A stretch of DNA of 64,000 nucleotides, taken from positions 395,214,674 to 395,278,673 of the forward strand of contig CM062289.1 in assembly GCA_031216915.1 (NCBI GenBank). The letters run 5' to 3'. This DNA comes from Pictodentalium vernedei (taxonomy: Eukaryota; Mollusca; Scaphopoda; Dentaliida; Dentaliidae). Below are positions 22,411 through 33,378 of the stretch, one piece after another. The first letter of the stretch is position 1; every line of letters begins with the position of its first letter. Made by a program: the position numbers and the translations under genes. The notes beneath the pieces are model-generated. The model saw only the letters and a list, made by a program, of their open reading frames with translations, did no database searches and was not told where the DNA came from.

Positions 22411-23550
22411 CTAATGGCTATGGCAGACAACAGCCTGAGCAGAAGAAAGAGGACCCAGGGCAAAAAGGTCCTCCGACTGCTCCTGCAACTGGCGTAAATA
22501 AAAGGTGGAGAAAGTAGAAGCATTTCTCCAGTAGGCTGCCTGCATAACATCCGACAACTTGACGGAGTTAGAATAAGCCCAAGAGGTAGACAGTGCCCGC
22601 ACCTCGTGGGCAGAAATACGATTGGTAATACAATCGCCAGCTGCTAAACGACTATAAGCCGTACGAATAGCAAGACAAATCCATCGAGAAATGGATTGAG
22701 GAGAGATCTTCTGTCGACCCGGAATGAGAGACAGAAAAAACCGTTTTCTGCCCTTCCGTATGAAGCGTGTCCGATCAAGATAAATGCGAATAGCACGGAC
22801 CGGACAGAGCAAAGGGCGAGTACCCTCAACAGAGGGAAGAGCCCTGATACAGATAGGAGGAGGAGTAGTATCTGGTAACTGATTCTTAGCCAAAAAGGAG
22901 CAATCAGTGGTAAAAGTAACACTGTTGGGAGAACTCCTAAAAAAGGCCGGGTCAACCGAGAGGGCGTGAAGCTCACTAACCCGTCTGGCCGAAGCAAATG
23001 CCATCAGAAAAGCCGTCTTGTATGTGAGAAAATGCATATCCACCTGGGATAAAGGTTCGAACGGCGCCCCCCCCCCCCCCCCCCAAGCAAAACAGCACCC
23101 ACGAAAGATTCCATCGTGGAGTAAGCTGCAAAGTCCGAGGCCGTTTCAAAGAAAAGTGCCGAACAAGCTTGGAGAGGTAAGGATTAGTGCCGATACGACG
23201 CTTCCCCACATAAGAAAAAGTCTCTGAAAGCATAGACCTGTAACCCTTGATGGTAACAGGCTGGAGACCCCGAGAATCAAACAGATATACCAGAAACTCC
23301 GCAATCTGTGAAATCGAAGGATTGGCATAATCAACAGAGTGATCAGCACACCATCGACAGAAGACCTTCCATTTAGCTGCATAAGCTAAACCAGTGGAGT
23401 GCCTCCTTGAAGAAGAAATGCACTCCACTGCTCGTCTCGAAAAACCTCTACGGAGGAGACAGGACCTGACAAAAGATATGCGTGAAGGCACAATGAAGTC
23501 GGGTCGACGTGAAACCTCCTCGGGCGACCTTGACAAAGAAGGTCGCGACG
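22411..23550 (-). pseudogene. tyrosine recombinase (YR) ORF of DIRS copy B, frame broken at a C run
   Basis: The N-terminal core-binding part (about 23550-23085) has GLAYAAKWKVFCRWC and FLVYLFDSRGLQPVTIKGYR, in a frame overlapping the end of the RT ORF. The catalytic part (22411-23043) contains ASARRVSELHAL (Arg I), SAHEVRALS (His-x-x-Arg) and STFYLRQL (Tyr), so the R-H-R-Y tetrad is intact. The two parts are in different frames, separated by 18 C on the plus strand (23067-23084). A change in run length would restore one frame, so this may be a real mutation, somatic length variation or an assembly error. The enzyme would integrate the circular DNA copy. Confidence 0.88.
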
Positions 23551-25416
23551 TAGCGGGAGACGTGCCGGAACCGCCGCCATCAGCGAGCGGAGCTGATTGA
23601 TCCACACCCGCTGAGGCGACAGGGGAGCGATCAGAATGATTCGACAACTGCAGGTTCGAATTTTGGCGAGAACCTGAGGAAGAATCGGAACCGGCGGGAA
23701 GGCGTAGCCGACTAGACCGTTCCAATCGAGTGACAGAGCGTCCACGGCAAAAGCCAGAGGATCTGGACACGGGGACACGAAAGTGTCCACCTGATGGTTC
23801 CAACGAGTCGCAAAGAGATCGATGTGGGGACGTCCCCAGAGATCGCAAAGCGACTGGAACACTGCCCTGTGAAGCATCCACTCGGTGGAAATAACCCTGC
23901 CCTGTCGGGACAGGGAGTCGGCTAGGACGTTCAGACGACCGGGAATGTGACGAACAACCACCCCGGCGTGAACCTCCTGAGCGAGCAGTAAAAGATCCCG
24001 AGCTAACTCGTACATCGGAAGCGAGTGCGTGCCGCCCTGGTTCCGAATGTAAGCAACCACTGTCGAATTGTCGGATAGTAGAAGGACCTGGCGATTCGAC
24101 AAGTGAGGGATCCACTGCCTGAAACTCAGAAGAAGAGCAAGAAGCTCCTTCTGGTTGATGTGTAGAGCTGCTTGATCCTGGTCCCACATCCCGTGTAGGG
24201 AAAGACCGAGAGGATCCAACGTCGCACCCCATCCGAGATCGCTGGCATCTGCCGTCAGGACGCGATCGGACGTGGGTAAGTCCAGCGGAACACCCTGCGT
24301 AATCCACTGAACATCTGTCCAGGGAAGAAGGTGAGGATACAGAGAGTCCGGAAACGGAAGCACCTGATCCAGAGAACCTACATTCGGTCTCCAACGACTG
24401 AGCAGAAAGTGTTGGAGAGGTCTGACACGCAGCCGACCTAGAGGAATGAGATCCGTCACCGAACCGCAGAGACCGATCAGCCGGAGAAAACTCCGAGCGG
24501 TCGCGGACCTGGACTGGGACAGAGTCAGAGCAAAAGCTGAGAGAATCACAGCCTTGGCCTGGGGAACAGCCACCAAATTGAATTTGGTTTGGAAAGACAT
24601 CCCCAGATGACAAAACGACTGAGAAGGGACCAGGTCCGACTTCTCCTCGTTGACTCTGAATCCTAGCGACGTGAGCAAGCTCAACAGAGTGGCGACATCC
24701 GATTCCAGTAAGGCAGCATTGGAATGCCTCTGGAGGATATCGTCCAGATATGCCGAAGTAGTCACCCTGGACTGTGTGCGATGGAACGCTATCACATGCG
24801 ACATCAGTCTGGTGAACGCCCAAGGAGCCAGGTTGAGGCCGAAAGGCATGGCCTTGAACTGGTAAACTCGCTCCAGAAAAGCGAACCTGAGATACTTCCG
24901 TGACGCCCGATGCATCGGAACGTGGAAGTAAGCGTCTCGCAGGTCGATGCTGGCGGCGAAATCTCCCTGGTGAATTGAATGGCGGACCGACCTGAAAGTC
25001 TCCATGCTGAACTTGGGAGCAATGATTGACTGGTTCAGGATGCTCAGATCGATAACAGGTCGGAGTCGGCCGTCCTTCTTCGGCACCAAGAACAGGCGGG
25101 AATAGAAACCCACTGACTGAACGTTCTTGACGACCTCGATCGCCCCCTTTGCCAGGAGATTGGCAATCTCCGTGGACAAAAGTTCCCGACGTAAAACGTC
25201 TGAAGGAACTGTGGTTGGAAGAGGCACCCTTGACAGAGTGGGGTGCCGTCGGAAGGATATGCGCAGCCCGGACCGAACAACATCTAACACCCATGGATCG
25301 GATGTGATGGTGGTCCAATGGTCTGCAAACTCTGCTATCCTTCCTCCAACCTGGGACGAGTCGAGGTGAGGACCTTCATTTCGAGCCCCGACGAGGCCCG
25401 CGAGAGGAGAAACCAC
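23386..25416 (-). CDS. reverse transcriptase–RNase H polyprotein of DIRS copy B
   Basis: 676 codons. RT blocks in order: RPVIDLSILNQ, SIDLRDAYFHVPMH, KAMPFGLNLAPWAF, the YLDD box (SAYLDDIL) and LGMSFQTKF. RNase H follows: LTADASDLGWG, INQKELLALL, LLSDNSTVVAYIRNQGG and HIPGRLNVLADSLSR, with the acidic residues present. The C-terminal part has IDLFATRWN and GYAFPP, in the place where DIRS elements carry a Dam-like methyltransferase domain; that assignment is tentative. The ORF starts 41 nt inside the gag ORF in another frame, and its 3' part overlaps the YR frame. It is intact end to end. Confidence 0.92.
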   Translation of the reverse strand: MVSPLAGLVGARNEGPHLDSSQVGGRIAEFADHWTTITSDPWVLDVVRSGLRISFRRHPTLSRVPLPTTVPSDVLRRELLSTEIANLLAKGAIEVVKNVQSVGFYSRLFLVPKKDGRLRPVIDLSILNQSIIAPKFSMETFRSVRHSIHQGDFAASIDLRDAYFHVPMHRASRKYLRFAFLERVYQFKAMPFGLNLAPWAFTRLMSHVIAFHRTQSRVTTSAYLDDILQRHSNAALLESDVATLLSLLTSLGFRVNEEKSDLVPSQSFCHLGMSFQTKFNLVAVPQAKAVILSAFALTLSQSRSATARSFLRLIGLCGSVTDLIPLGRLRVRPLQHFLLSRWRPNVGSLDQVLPFPDSLYPHLLPWTDVQWITQGVPLDLPTSDRVLTADASDLGWGATLDPLGLSLHGMWDQDQAALHINQKELLALLLSFRQWIPHLSNRQVLLLSDNSTVVAYIRNQGGTHSLPMYELARDLLLLAQEVHAGVVVRHIPGRLNVLADSLSRQGRVISTEWMLHRAVFQSLCDLWGRPHIDLFATRWNHQVDTFVSPCPDPLAFAVDALSLDWNGLVGYAFPPVPILPQVLAKIRTCSCRIILIAPLSPQRVWINQLRSLMAAVPARLPLRRDLLCQGRPRRFHVDPTSLCLHAYLLSGPVSSVEVFRDEQWSAFLLQGGTPLV

Positions 25417-27793
25417 CTCCTCTGCTAAATGAAGAATCCTGAGACTTCCCTCGATTCTGCCGACCCCTACCTTTACCCCGTGAGTAAGAAGCAGAGGAGG
25501 CGGCAGAAGGACCAGCCTTTTGCTTCACAGAGGAAGCAGAAGGGTACTTGTTAGGCTTGGAACGGCCCTTGCCTCCCCGAGAAGGCTGATCAAGCTGACG
25601 AAACAGCAGCTGATCTTTGGAATGACGTAGGACGTCATCCCGGACCGTCGACACGGAACCATGGAAAAGTTGCGGACCTGCCAAAGAAGCAGATCGAAGA
25701 GTAGCACGCTGCTCCTCGGGAAGGGATCGTCCTGTGTCCAGCACAGCGTCCCTTCGAACTAATTCCAAATTGGCCGTGTTACAGGCATGCGTGTGAGTAA
25801 GGTGCATAAGCGCCTTGGACAGCACACGCAAAGGAGCCTGTACCTCGTCAAACTTATCTGGAGGCAGATAAGCAGCCAAAGCTGAGACGACGTGATCTGA
25901 GAGAGAAAGCATGCCAAGCATCTCTCTAGATAAGCCCAACGTGGACTCCAGAGTCGTCATTGGAATGACGGCAGACTTGGGCTTGGAAAGCCCGAGGGAA
26001 GTGGAGTCCTGATCCAGAACCGTCAAAGTCTGGCAGACTGACGGATTGGCGGAATCGTAGGAACGATAACGCACAGGAGGCAAAAAGGTGTCAACCCTGG
26101 TGAAGAACGAAGTCTTCAAAGCCTTGGAATTCAGCTTGGCATCCAATGCTGAAAAAGCTTCAACCACCTGTACCGACTGGCACGGTCGAAGGCGCCCAGA
26201 AGCAGGTTGCTCCATAGGCTGTTGGCGCGCGACCGAAGATCGCGGCCAGGCTGACACTGTCGGCTGGTTAGCAGGTTTGAGCTCAGGCAGAAACCCAAAC
26301 ACAAAGTCAAGAGCCGCCCCCAAGTCCGAAGACTGCTGGCCCTCGACCTCAAGCATGTCGGACTCCTCCCCAGAGTCGGAAGACACATAGCCCATCGTGG
26401 GCAAACCAGCCGACGCCTCCCATGGTGTCGGGACACCAGAGGAATCGGAAACCGGCCTGTTTCCAATCCCGGGAGGCGGCGCCATAGGAGGCGCCTGGAA
26501 ACCACCCATAGCCTCGCTGGAAGCAACAGGAAGGCTCTTTGAGAGAACCTGAGTGAGTAAGGAGAGGGCCTCCCTAAGCTCACTGCCTGTACCGACCGGT
26601 TCGACAGGGGAGCGAACCGGCAAAGTGGCTTCACCTCTGACCCTCTTAACCAGCGAAGGGTCACGATCCTCCAAAACACCCGACGCGGGACGACGGGCGG
26701 CAGCCGAAACATCTGAAGGCAGACGTGTATAGGGGTACGATGCACCCCGAGGATCAATATTGCGAGAACTCATGAGAGTCACCGCGGACCTCTGCGGGGC
26801 AGAAGGTCCAGGCTGCACAAAAGGCGTTGGTCCCCCAAAACTGGCCGTGTGACCAGAGTGAGCGGACGGAAACGCCCCGGAGTTCATAGTGTTTCCACTA
26901 TGAACATCCGAATCCAAAGACACAACTGTGGTACTCGACGGCGACGAGACCACAGCGATGGGCTCGGCCGGCAGCCCCTTCCGACTTCGCCGAGTTGAAG
27001 TCAGGGAAGGCTGGGGCCGATATCCCACGTCTACAGTATCGGACAGTTCTGCAGTCCCCTGCAGCGAAAAGCCGAGGCCGGCTGAAACAGACAACGAAGC
27101 AGACGGACCAGCAGCAGTAGTAGATACGTCGAGAGTCGTTGAGGCTGGTGAAATAATGGAGAGAGCACACCGGCTCGGCTCCGAAGGAGGAGTCACAACC
27201 CTAGTGACAGCCTCAGATGTCGACTGGAGGGGGACCGTAGTCCCGGAACCAGGCATCTCTACACCAGAACACTCAACGGCTCCCGCAGTATCCACCACAG
27301 GAAAAGACTGCACATCCCCCACGGAGGAGGAATAACTCTCACCAGACAGAGTCGGTTCGGGAGGCCCCGAACGACCACGTTCTCCTTTCCCGCGGGAGCG
27401 GGAGGCACGGCCACGAGAACGAACGACACGATTTACAGACGCCCAAAAGGTGGAAGACCATGTTCCACAGACACCACACGGCCGCTCGGCCGAACACCCA
27501 TTACAGGAGGAACACGACGAATGTACATCGTCCACATGCTTAGGCAGCAGACACTGCCCACAAGGAATTGTCCTAGGCATGAAAGAGGTGAGAGGAGCAG
27601 AGAAGGTGAGATCAGAAAACAGAACACCCCCAAAGAGAGAAAGGTGACAGAAACAAAGACCCCAGACGGCCGACCGGGAACCACCCAACAGGAAGACTAC
27701 TCTCAACAGAAAGAAGAAACACTGTAGGAGTGGTACCCCGCTGACACCTAACTCTAACACAATTAAAAAATTTTGCAAAAAAAGCATTAACAA
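25376..27793 (-). CDS. gag-like protein of DIRS copy B
   Basis: An uninterrupted frame of 805 codons. The first 71 residues are hydrophobic and may be untranslated leader. A better start is the Met at 27578-27580, followed by a Cys/His cluster (MPRTIPCGQC, then H, CSSC, CSAERPCGVC), a probable zinc-binding module. The middle is Ser/Pro/Thr-rich. A conserved block (VDTFLPPVRYRSYD, LSKPKSAVIPMTTLE, LSDHVVSALAAYLPPD) follows, with a basic RG-rich C-terminus (SRGKGRGRQNRGKS … RGPRRGSK) suited to nucleic-acid binding. It is the likely particle/RNA-binding protein by position, and no catalytic motif is visible. Confidence 0.85.
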   Translation of the reverse strand: MLMLFLQNFLIVLELGVSGVPLLQCFFFLLRVVFLLGGSRSAVWGLCFCHLSLFGGVLFSDLTFSAPLTSFMPRTIPCGQCLLPKHVDDVHSSCSSCNGCSAERPCGVCGTWSSTFWASVNRVVRSRGRASRSRGKGERGRSGPPEPTLSGESYSSSVGDVQSFPVVDTAGAVECSGVEMPGSGTTVPLQSTSEAVTRVVTPPSEPSRCALSIISPASTTLDVSTTAAGPSASLSVSAGLGFSLQGTAELSDTVDVGYRPQPSLTSTRRSRKGLPAEPIAVVSSPSSTTVVSLDSDVHSGNTMNSGAFPSAHSGHTASFGGPTPFVQPGPSAPQRSAVTLMSSRNIDPRGASYPYTRLPSDVSAAARRPASGVLEDRDPSLVKRVRGEATLPVRSPVEPVGTGSELREALSLLTQVLSKSLPVASSEAMGGFQAPPMAPPPGIGNRPVSDSSGVPTPWEASAGLPTMGYVSSDSGEESDMLEVEGQQSSDLGAALDFVFGFLPELKPANQPTVSAWPRSSVARQQPMEQPASGRLRPCQSVQVVEAFSALDAKLNSKALKTSFFTRVDTFLPPVRYRSYDSANPSVCQTLTVLDQDSTSLGLSKPKSAVIPMTTLESTLGLSREMLGMLSLSDHVVSALAAYLPPDKFDEVQAPLRVLSKALMHLTHTHACNTANLELVRRDAVLDTGRSLPEEQRATLRSASLAGPQLFHGSVSTVRDDVLRHSKDQLLFRQLDQPSRGGKGRSKPNKYPSASSVKQKAGPSAASSASYSRGKGRGRQNRGKSQDSSFSRGGGFSSRGPRRGSK

Positions 27794-28017
27794 TAATTGT
27801 GAAATAATCTAAGTCCGAACCGCGTGGCCCGCGAAATTCGCGCGCGACTCGAGAGAGAGCAAATAAATATACATGATGGACATATAATAGAAAAAAGAGA
27901 ATATAAAACACTGTTCCTGAGAAGACAAAGGATACACTGCGGTATAATGAATCAGGAAACATCAAACATCGAGTTGGTGGAACACTGATAAGCGTGCAAA
28001 AACATCTCGACACGAAG

Positions 28018-28267
28018 CGGATTTTAAAAAGAATGAGTCTTTAGAGACGGTATGCGCACTGGCAACGGAAGTCGTGGAGTTGTACTTGGGAGAGAGCGTC
28101 CCGTACTGGGTCTGCGCCGGTTGCACTCGACCCAGTTTTGGCTTATTTTTATTGGTGCTTTTGCACCACTTTTCTTTCCCAACTTGCTTGGGAAAGACAA
28201 AAATAGAGAGTATTTTATCCGAGTTAGGGACTTCCACTGTAGTGCAAGCCTGTAGTAAACAATTGTG
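28018..28267. repeat. right inverted terminal repeat of DIRS copy B
   Basis: It pairs with 21782-22030. A unique end of 17 bp (AGTAGGTTGATAAGAAA) extends beyond the repeat to 28284, matching the asymmetric outer ends expected for DIRS elements. Confidence 0.93.
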
Positions 28268-28421
28268 AGTAGGTTGATAAGAAAGTGACCAGTCCATGGT
28301 AGCCATACTATAACAACTGAGAAGGTTCTTAGAATGTAACCTGTGATTGTATCTACAACCTAGCTTCTAGAGCACCTGTTTTGTTGCAGTAAAAAGTGAC
28401 CAAATCAGAATAAGGTTTTAA

Positions 28422-29681
28422 CCCTTTGAACCCTAGTGGCCGCTTTCCGGCCATGAACATGATGTGTCATAATGTTATTAAATAGTATGGCTGTTCAGTA
28501 AATGTGTAGGGAAGACCAACCAATATTTTCAACGTGCAGCCCCAAGGCTGCACGTTGAAAATATTGATTGGTCTACCCCAAATAATGAAGATGGACTCTT
28601 CTAATTGCTGCCATTGAACTGGCATGGAATATACCAGTCCTTCCCATATAGCGGGCGCATATGCGCTTGCGCCCGTAAGCGCTCGCATTTTCCAATGAAC
28701 AAGCGCTAAAAACTGCGCCCGTCAATTTTTGGCTCGAACTGTACAACTGTATTTGCTCGATCTTCGTTCTGAATGAATTGTGTTTTACTCCAAGCTTCTC
28801 ATTCGACAGACCTTTGATTTTGGAAAACAATGCGTGCATCGTGTTTAGCACTAATTATTTAGAGTACATGTGCTTTTTTTCCGAAGGCAGTGGGTTTTAC
28901 AGTGTGATTGTTTCGGGGCGATGGTTTTCATTTGTGTTGTTTTTGACCTTGACCGTGTTCTCTCCGAGGTCGGTATTCTATTTGACAATAATCATTCAGT
29001 GATGATGTTGCACATCAAGGGAACTAATTTCATTAGCAGCGAGGTCGGTGCTTCTTATAAATCACGATATCGATTGTTAGGTTCCGTTCACACCTGAAAT
29101 CCTGTCGGATAACCTGTATTTTATCCAAACCGTCCCCCAGGTACCGTCAGAGACGTCTGATACTTCTGCTGACTGATGTCATGAAACAAATTGTCCCCAG
29201 ACCGAATCGTCCCGAATTAAACTTTATTTCACCCAAACCATCCACCAGGTCTGATACTCCTGCTGGGTTCTGACTGACTGTTAACCCTATCTATTCACGA
29301 TGATTCACGGGGATATACATTGCCTTGGAAGATTTTCCTGTGGGAACCCCGGAAAATAAGGTAGTGCTTTCTTTACTATGGTAAACAAGTTCTGCTTTAC
29401 TACCCAGTCACTGACGCTTGGGGTGGAAGTCCTCTAAAATGGGCAACATGGGGATAAACGATTGACTAAACTTGACTTTATGTCCTGTTGTGTCAAGCTT
29501 AGCTATTGTGCATAAATAGGTGACATTAAACACCACTAAATAAATACAAATTGTTTTGATGTTGGACAACATGGTTGGCAGGCTCAAGTTGAGCTCGCAA
29601 GTGATTTCACAAGCTCATATTATTGCTCTCGCAACATTTTCCATAAGGAAAGCACTGAATATACCACTCGAGTTCAAAGGG
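28422..29681. mobile_element. 1.26-kb TTAA-bounded element, family TTAA-6
   Basis: It is bounded by TTAA at 28418-28421 and 29682-29685, with termini CCCTTTGAACCCTAGTGG and CCACTCGAGTTCAAAGGG. A long hairpin near the left end (28508-28575, AGACCAACCAATATTTTCAA mirrored, tip GCAGCCCCAAGGCTGC) is separate from the TIRs. 28655-28700 is rich in GCGC palindromes. 29390-29545 carries a SINE-like body and tail (AAACACCACTAAATAAATA) also seen at 61690 and 62205. No transposase found. Confidence 0.75.
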
Positions 29682-29685
29682 TTAA

Positions 29686-31049
29686 GGGTTAAAGAAGAAC
29701 ACACCTGTTGTTTGTTCTTGAATTCAGACACTTTTTATTTTTCATTAGGCTGATGATTATTTTTTACTATTTTTGGGGAGTTTAAACGAGGACAGAGATT
29801 GAGAAATTTTTACTTGGAATTGGAAAAATCTTTCTCAAATGCCCTTGGGAAAGGATTCCTATTTTCAGACCCTGTAGAAACACAAAAGAATCCCTGTCTC
29901 ATCCTGTTTGACCTGTCTTGCCCAGAATATTATTGCTTGTTTAGGGCGTTTCTTGCATTAGGCTGACCATATGTTGTTATGTAGCATACTGCAGGAAATG
30001 GCTCAGAAATCTGCTTCCAACGGTGTGTTACATAAAAGCATATCACCAGCAGACAGATATATTGATTTTAGGACGAATAATAACAATAAAACAGTTATCC
30101 CTTTACCAAATCTAATAAATGGCCATGTCTGGACAATACTATTCACAAAAACACCATTCAAAATTCATTATTTCCATCTTTGCCTCCAAAACATAGCTTA
30201 TTATCCCTCAGTGGAACAAACTTGTTCCAATGGATGGGTCTTAAGCTACAGTACAGCTGTCGTGGAGTGGTCACTTTTCATAGGTGGGCAATATTTCCAC
30301 GAACGCAATAATATTAGATTCCAAACACTAATTATAGGAATAATCTTGAAAAATTTAAGTAATGAAGCTCCGGGTACAACCTGGTGTTTCATTAATTAAA
30401 ATTTTGCTGATGATGATTTTTATTACATGGTAAATGAATGCATGGACATCGCTGCCCATGAGTGGATTACGACCAGTCCACGACAACAGTACTGAATATT
30501 TCTGAGGCAAAAATGAAATTATTTTAGTTCTTCATGAAAAATGTTTTGCAAATATCATCCTCTGTTTGGTAAGAGTTTTTTGGGGCCCACAACCAGATCA
30601 AGTCAGCTTGGTGCCATTTAAATTTATTATTTTCCCCAGCCATAGATCACCAAGACAATTCCAATAACAGGCAAAAGCTATGTTGGAAGTACAAAATAAA
30701 ATGTGCATTTTTAGGGGGAAAATGTATTCGTAATTTTGTCTTTATACCACAAGTGTTGTGCGTATTCAACACTACTCTGCAGTATACAGGCATTGATAAA
30801 TGTGTAATGAAAACAGCAAGTGGAATATGACCTATGGGATGCAAAAACAAATCTGATAGGTCATGACACATCAGTGGCTACTCCTGATGATGCAGGGATT
30901 CGTGTGAGCCTATGGGATGCTACTTTGAACCAATGAAATACTTTGACACAAAACAATAGTGCCTCACAAGAAATTAATCAGATCAACAAAGGTGATATTT
31001 TTCTTTAAAAGTCTAGGGTTCACTCACATAATTCAAGTTTAATTGTGGT
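29686..31049. other. intron sequence with decayed repeats
   Basis: 29760-29890 resembles 5200-5290 and 58760-58860. 30150-30260 is a decayed TTAA-1-like hairpin (AACATAGCTTATTATCCCTC). 30361-30490 resembles 38790-38905 (GGTACAACC…GACCAGTCCACG), the repeat type that received DIRS copy B. 30500-31049 has nothing I can assign. Confidence 0.5.
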
Positions 31050-31200
31050 ATAACTCTTAACCCGGCTAAGTAATTTAAAAATATTTTTCATCAAATCTGG
31101 TCATGGCTGCTTCACAGCAGCCATGACTAGATTTGATGAAAAATTCATGAAAATTTGACTGGAGAAATCAATTTTTCATGGTGGGTGGGAAACATAAATG
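31050..31200. mobile_element. TTAA-3 family MITE (partial, reversed)
   Basis: It has TAACTCTTAACCCGGCTAAG, then the hairpin ATCAAATCTGGTCATGGCTG mirrored (31086-31145). The outer right part (TTCCTGCC…GGTTAA) is absent. Confidence 0.7.
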
Positions 31201-31499
31201 AATCAAGCCCTCAGAACAGGGCTGGGTTGTTATCTCTCAAACTTATCTTTATGTCAAAAACAATCCATCTCATCCAGCGCATAGCTAGGATGAGAGGGAG
31301 CTTTTCCTGTAGTTTAGCGATACACTGAGCATTTATTCTGTCTTGTCTGAACAAGCTCAGGAAGTGCAGTCAAAGAGGATATAATAGGTTATTACTTCTT
31401 ATACTGAAAATACTGATGCCAAACAACAGGTCTATAATTGTAGAGAATTCAGTGGCTGTCACAGTGTTTGTTGTATAGGAGTTTAACAACACTTTCTAC

Positions 31500-31810
31500 A
31501 GCAAGGGTCGCCTCCTGTTGGACAGTTTTACTGGTGAAGGAAGCTAGAGTCCCTGGACAGAACTACCGAGCAGTGGTGAGCAACTGTCAGACTCACCAAT
31601 GTACCAACTCCACACAAGCAGGGTTAGCACTGGTTGAAGACAAGAGCACAATCGACATGCAGTATGCCTCAGTCCACAACACCACCATGTCCCTAGGTGG
31701 GCAATTGGGATTAAGTACATTGGCCAAGGACACAACGCAGTTACCCCTGCTGGGGATCAAACCATGGACCTTTCAGTTTGAAGTCCAATGCATTCCTAGC
31801 CTTCATAATG
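31500..31810 (-). mobile_element. degenerate SINE
   Basis: It carries the shared body (GACAGTTTTACTGGTGAAGG, CAATCGACATGCAGTA) but the head is diverged and the tail is unclear. Confidence 0.65.
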
Positions 31811-31838
31811 AATCCTTGATAGATCACACAACATTTCA

Positions 31839-32078
31839 TTAACCCTTTACCCAACAAATCACCCACATCTGCCCGCATACTATGCAAATTCAGCACCTGA
31901 AAAAATATTATTTTTCGAAAAATTTCAACAAAACCATATCATGTGACCCCTCTTTGGAACGAGCTCATTCCAAAGAGGGGTCACATGATATGGTTTTGTT
32001 GAAATTTTTTGAAAAAATTTAAAAAATGATATTTAAAATAATGAATTTTGAAATTGTCTGCGTTGGGTAAAGGGTTAA
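31839..32078. mobile_element. TTAA-1 MITE
   Basis: TTAACCCTTTACCCAAC … GTTGGGTAAAGGGTTAA. The hairpin is ACCATATCATGTGACCCCTC, with a shorter tip (GGAACGAGCTCATTCC). Confidence 0.9.
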
Positions 32079-32315
32079 CGGGAGTTTATACTCCATAACC
32101 TATACATAATTAACAGAGTAAACTGTTCTGAAAGCAGCTCTTAAAATTCATCCCAATTGTGAGAATCAGTTTTGATTCTCGTGAACACCTGTCATGAGAA
32201 TCAATTTTCAGTTCTCAATTTACAATTTTAGAGTACTATTATACCCTTGTCCTTGTGGGAACAACCAGTTGATAATCCTTAATAAAAACCCTGATGTGTA
32301 TATATTTACTGAAGC

Positions 32316-32520
32316 TTAACCCTTAAGGGCCTAGTTAGAATTTTTGTGAGTTTCTTGTCTTCTAGGTACATGCAAAAAAATTGTTTAAACATAAGGCTTT
32401 TTTTGGTGGTCTCACTAATGGAAATTACAGCATCTTGGCAATGGTTTCTATTGAAGTCTTGGCTTTGGCTGCCTGTACAGGTAGCCAAGACTTCTTTAGA
32501 ACCCACTCATAAATCATGGG
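32316..32520. mobile_element. TTAA-4 family MITE (right end lost)
   Basis: It opens TTAACCCTTAAGGGCCTAG. The hairpin is GAAGTCTTGGCTTTGGCTGC, mirrored as GTAGCCAAGACTTC (32450-32493). A better copy is at 42646-42884. Confidence 0.7.
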
Positions 32521-32679
32521 AGAGAAAATAAACAGCTGCGCCATGAGCGCATGATACGCCTGTTATTAATTACAGGAGGGAAGCACACAATATGAGTATA
32601 CATGTGTACTTGTCAGGTTTCTTTTATATTCTTGTACAATAATCATAACCAACAACATACTGTGTTCATTAATTTGGAA

Positions 32680-33115
32680 ATAAATTATTTGAATTTCACG
32701 TATATATCTTATGTCTATAGAGATCATAACTTCAAGAAAAAAGTCCCATAACTCTGGAATGACATATCGGACAGTGACACAAATGGAAAGGAGATTCCTT
32801 CCATCAACATATACTTGCCACCAAAAAATCATGAAAATTGCTCAAAGCATTTTCAAGTTATTGTCCGACATGTGGAAAATTGCCTATATTTTGATGAGTA
32901 AAGTCCCATAATTCTGGTATGACAAATCAGACAGCGATGCAAATCGAAAGGGCGCTTCCTTCCATCAACATATACTTTCCACCAAAAAATCACAAAAATT
33001 GCTTGAAGCGTTTTCGAGTTATTGTATGACGTGTGGATGGATGGACAGAAAGATGGACGGATGGACAGCAGTATACCATAATACGACTGTTTTTTCAAAA
33101 CGGGCATATAAAAAG
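32680..33115. repeat. tandem-unit element with GACGGATGGACAG run and 3' hairpin
   Basis: Two ~161-bp units start at 32741 and 32902 (AGTCCCATAA(C/T)TCTGG). They are followed by GATGGATGGACAGAAAGATG and a terminal hairpin ACTGTTTTTTCAAAACGGGC with TATAAAAAG. No coding potential. Confidence 0.65.
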
Positions 33116-33295
33116 TAAGCAGAATTCTCCAAGCCTTTGAAGACAATTTTAAAATCTGTGATGAGAACAAAATGCACATTTTGCGAGAATCAAAGTTGAT
33201 TCTCATTACTTTCCTTGCGAGAATCATTTGCGGGAATTGATTCTGATTCAAGCATGAATTTTAAGGCCTAGAAAGTAAGGTAAATGATGTGGTGT

Positions 33296-33378
33296 TTTGG
33301 AATTATATGCAATTAAGAGGGTTATTCAATTAAGATATATTCAATAAAAATATATTTAATTAAGTGGGATCCACTGTA
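33296..33378. repeat. TA-MITE end fragment
   Basis: ATTCAATTAAGATATATTC … TTAAGTGGGATCCACTGTA is the reversed left end of the TA-MITE family. The remainder is missing. Confidence 0.65.

Larger units (their letters stand above)
21737..28284 (-). mobile_element. DIRS-type tyrosine-recombinase retrotransposon, copy B (near complete)
   Basis: The order on the minus strand is: right ITR, gag, RT/RNase H, tyrosine recombinase, internal complementary region, left ITR. Termini are set by the internal complementary region, which carries the complements of both outer ends joined. Both ends carry AGAAA (21737-21741 and 28280-28284). There is no target duplication. The flanks (ACCCAT | GTGACCAGTCC) line up without gap against another repeat copy at 38874-38895, consistent with precise insertion. 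It lies in the large intron, sense to the host gene. Confidence 0.93.

Noticed and set aside
22976..25318. A 780-codon minus-strand open frame as one protein
   Set aside because: Most of it is the shadow of the RT/RNase H frame. Only the part left of about 23550 has recombinase features, so I used that part only.
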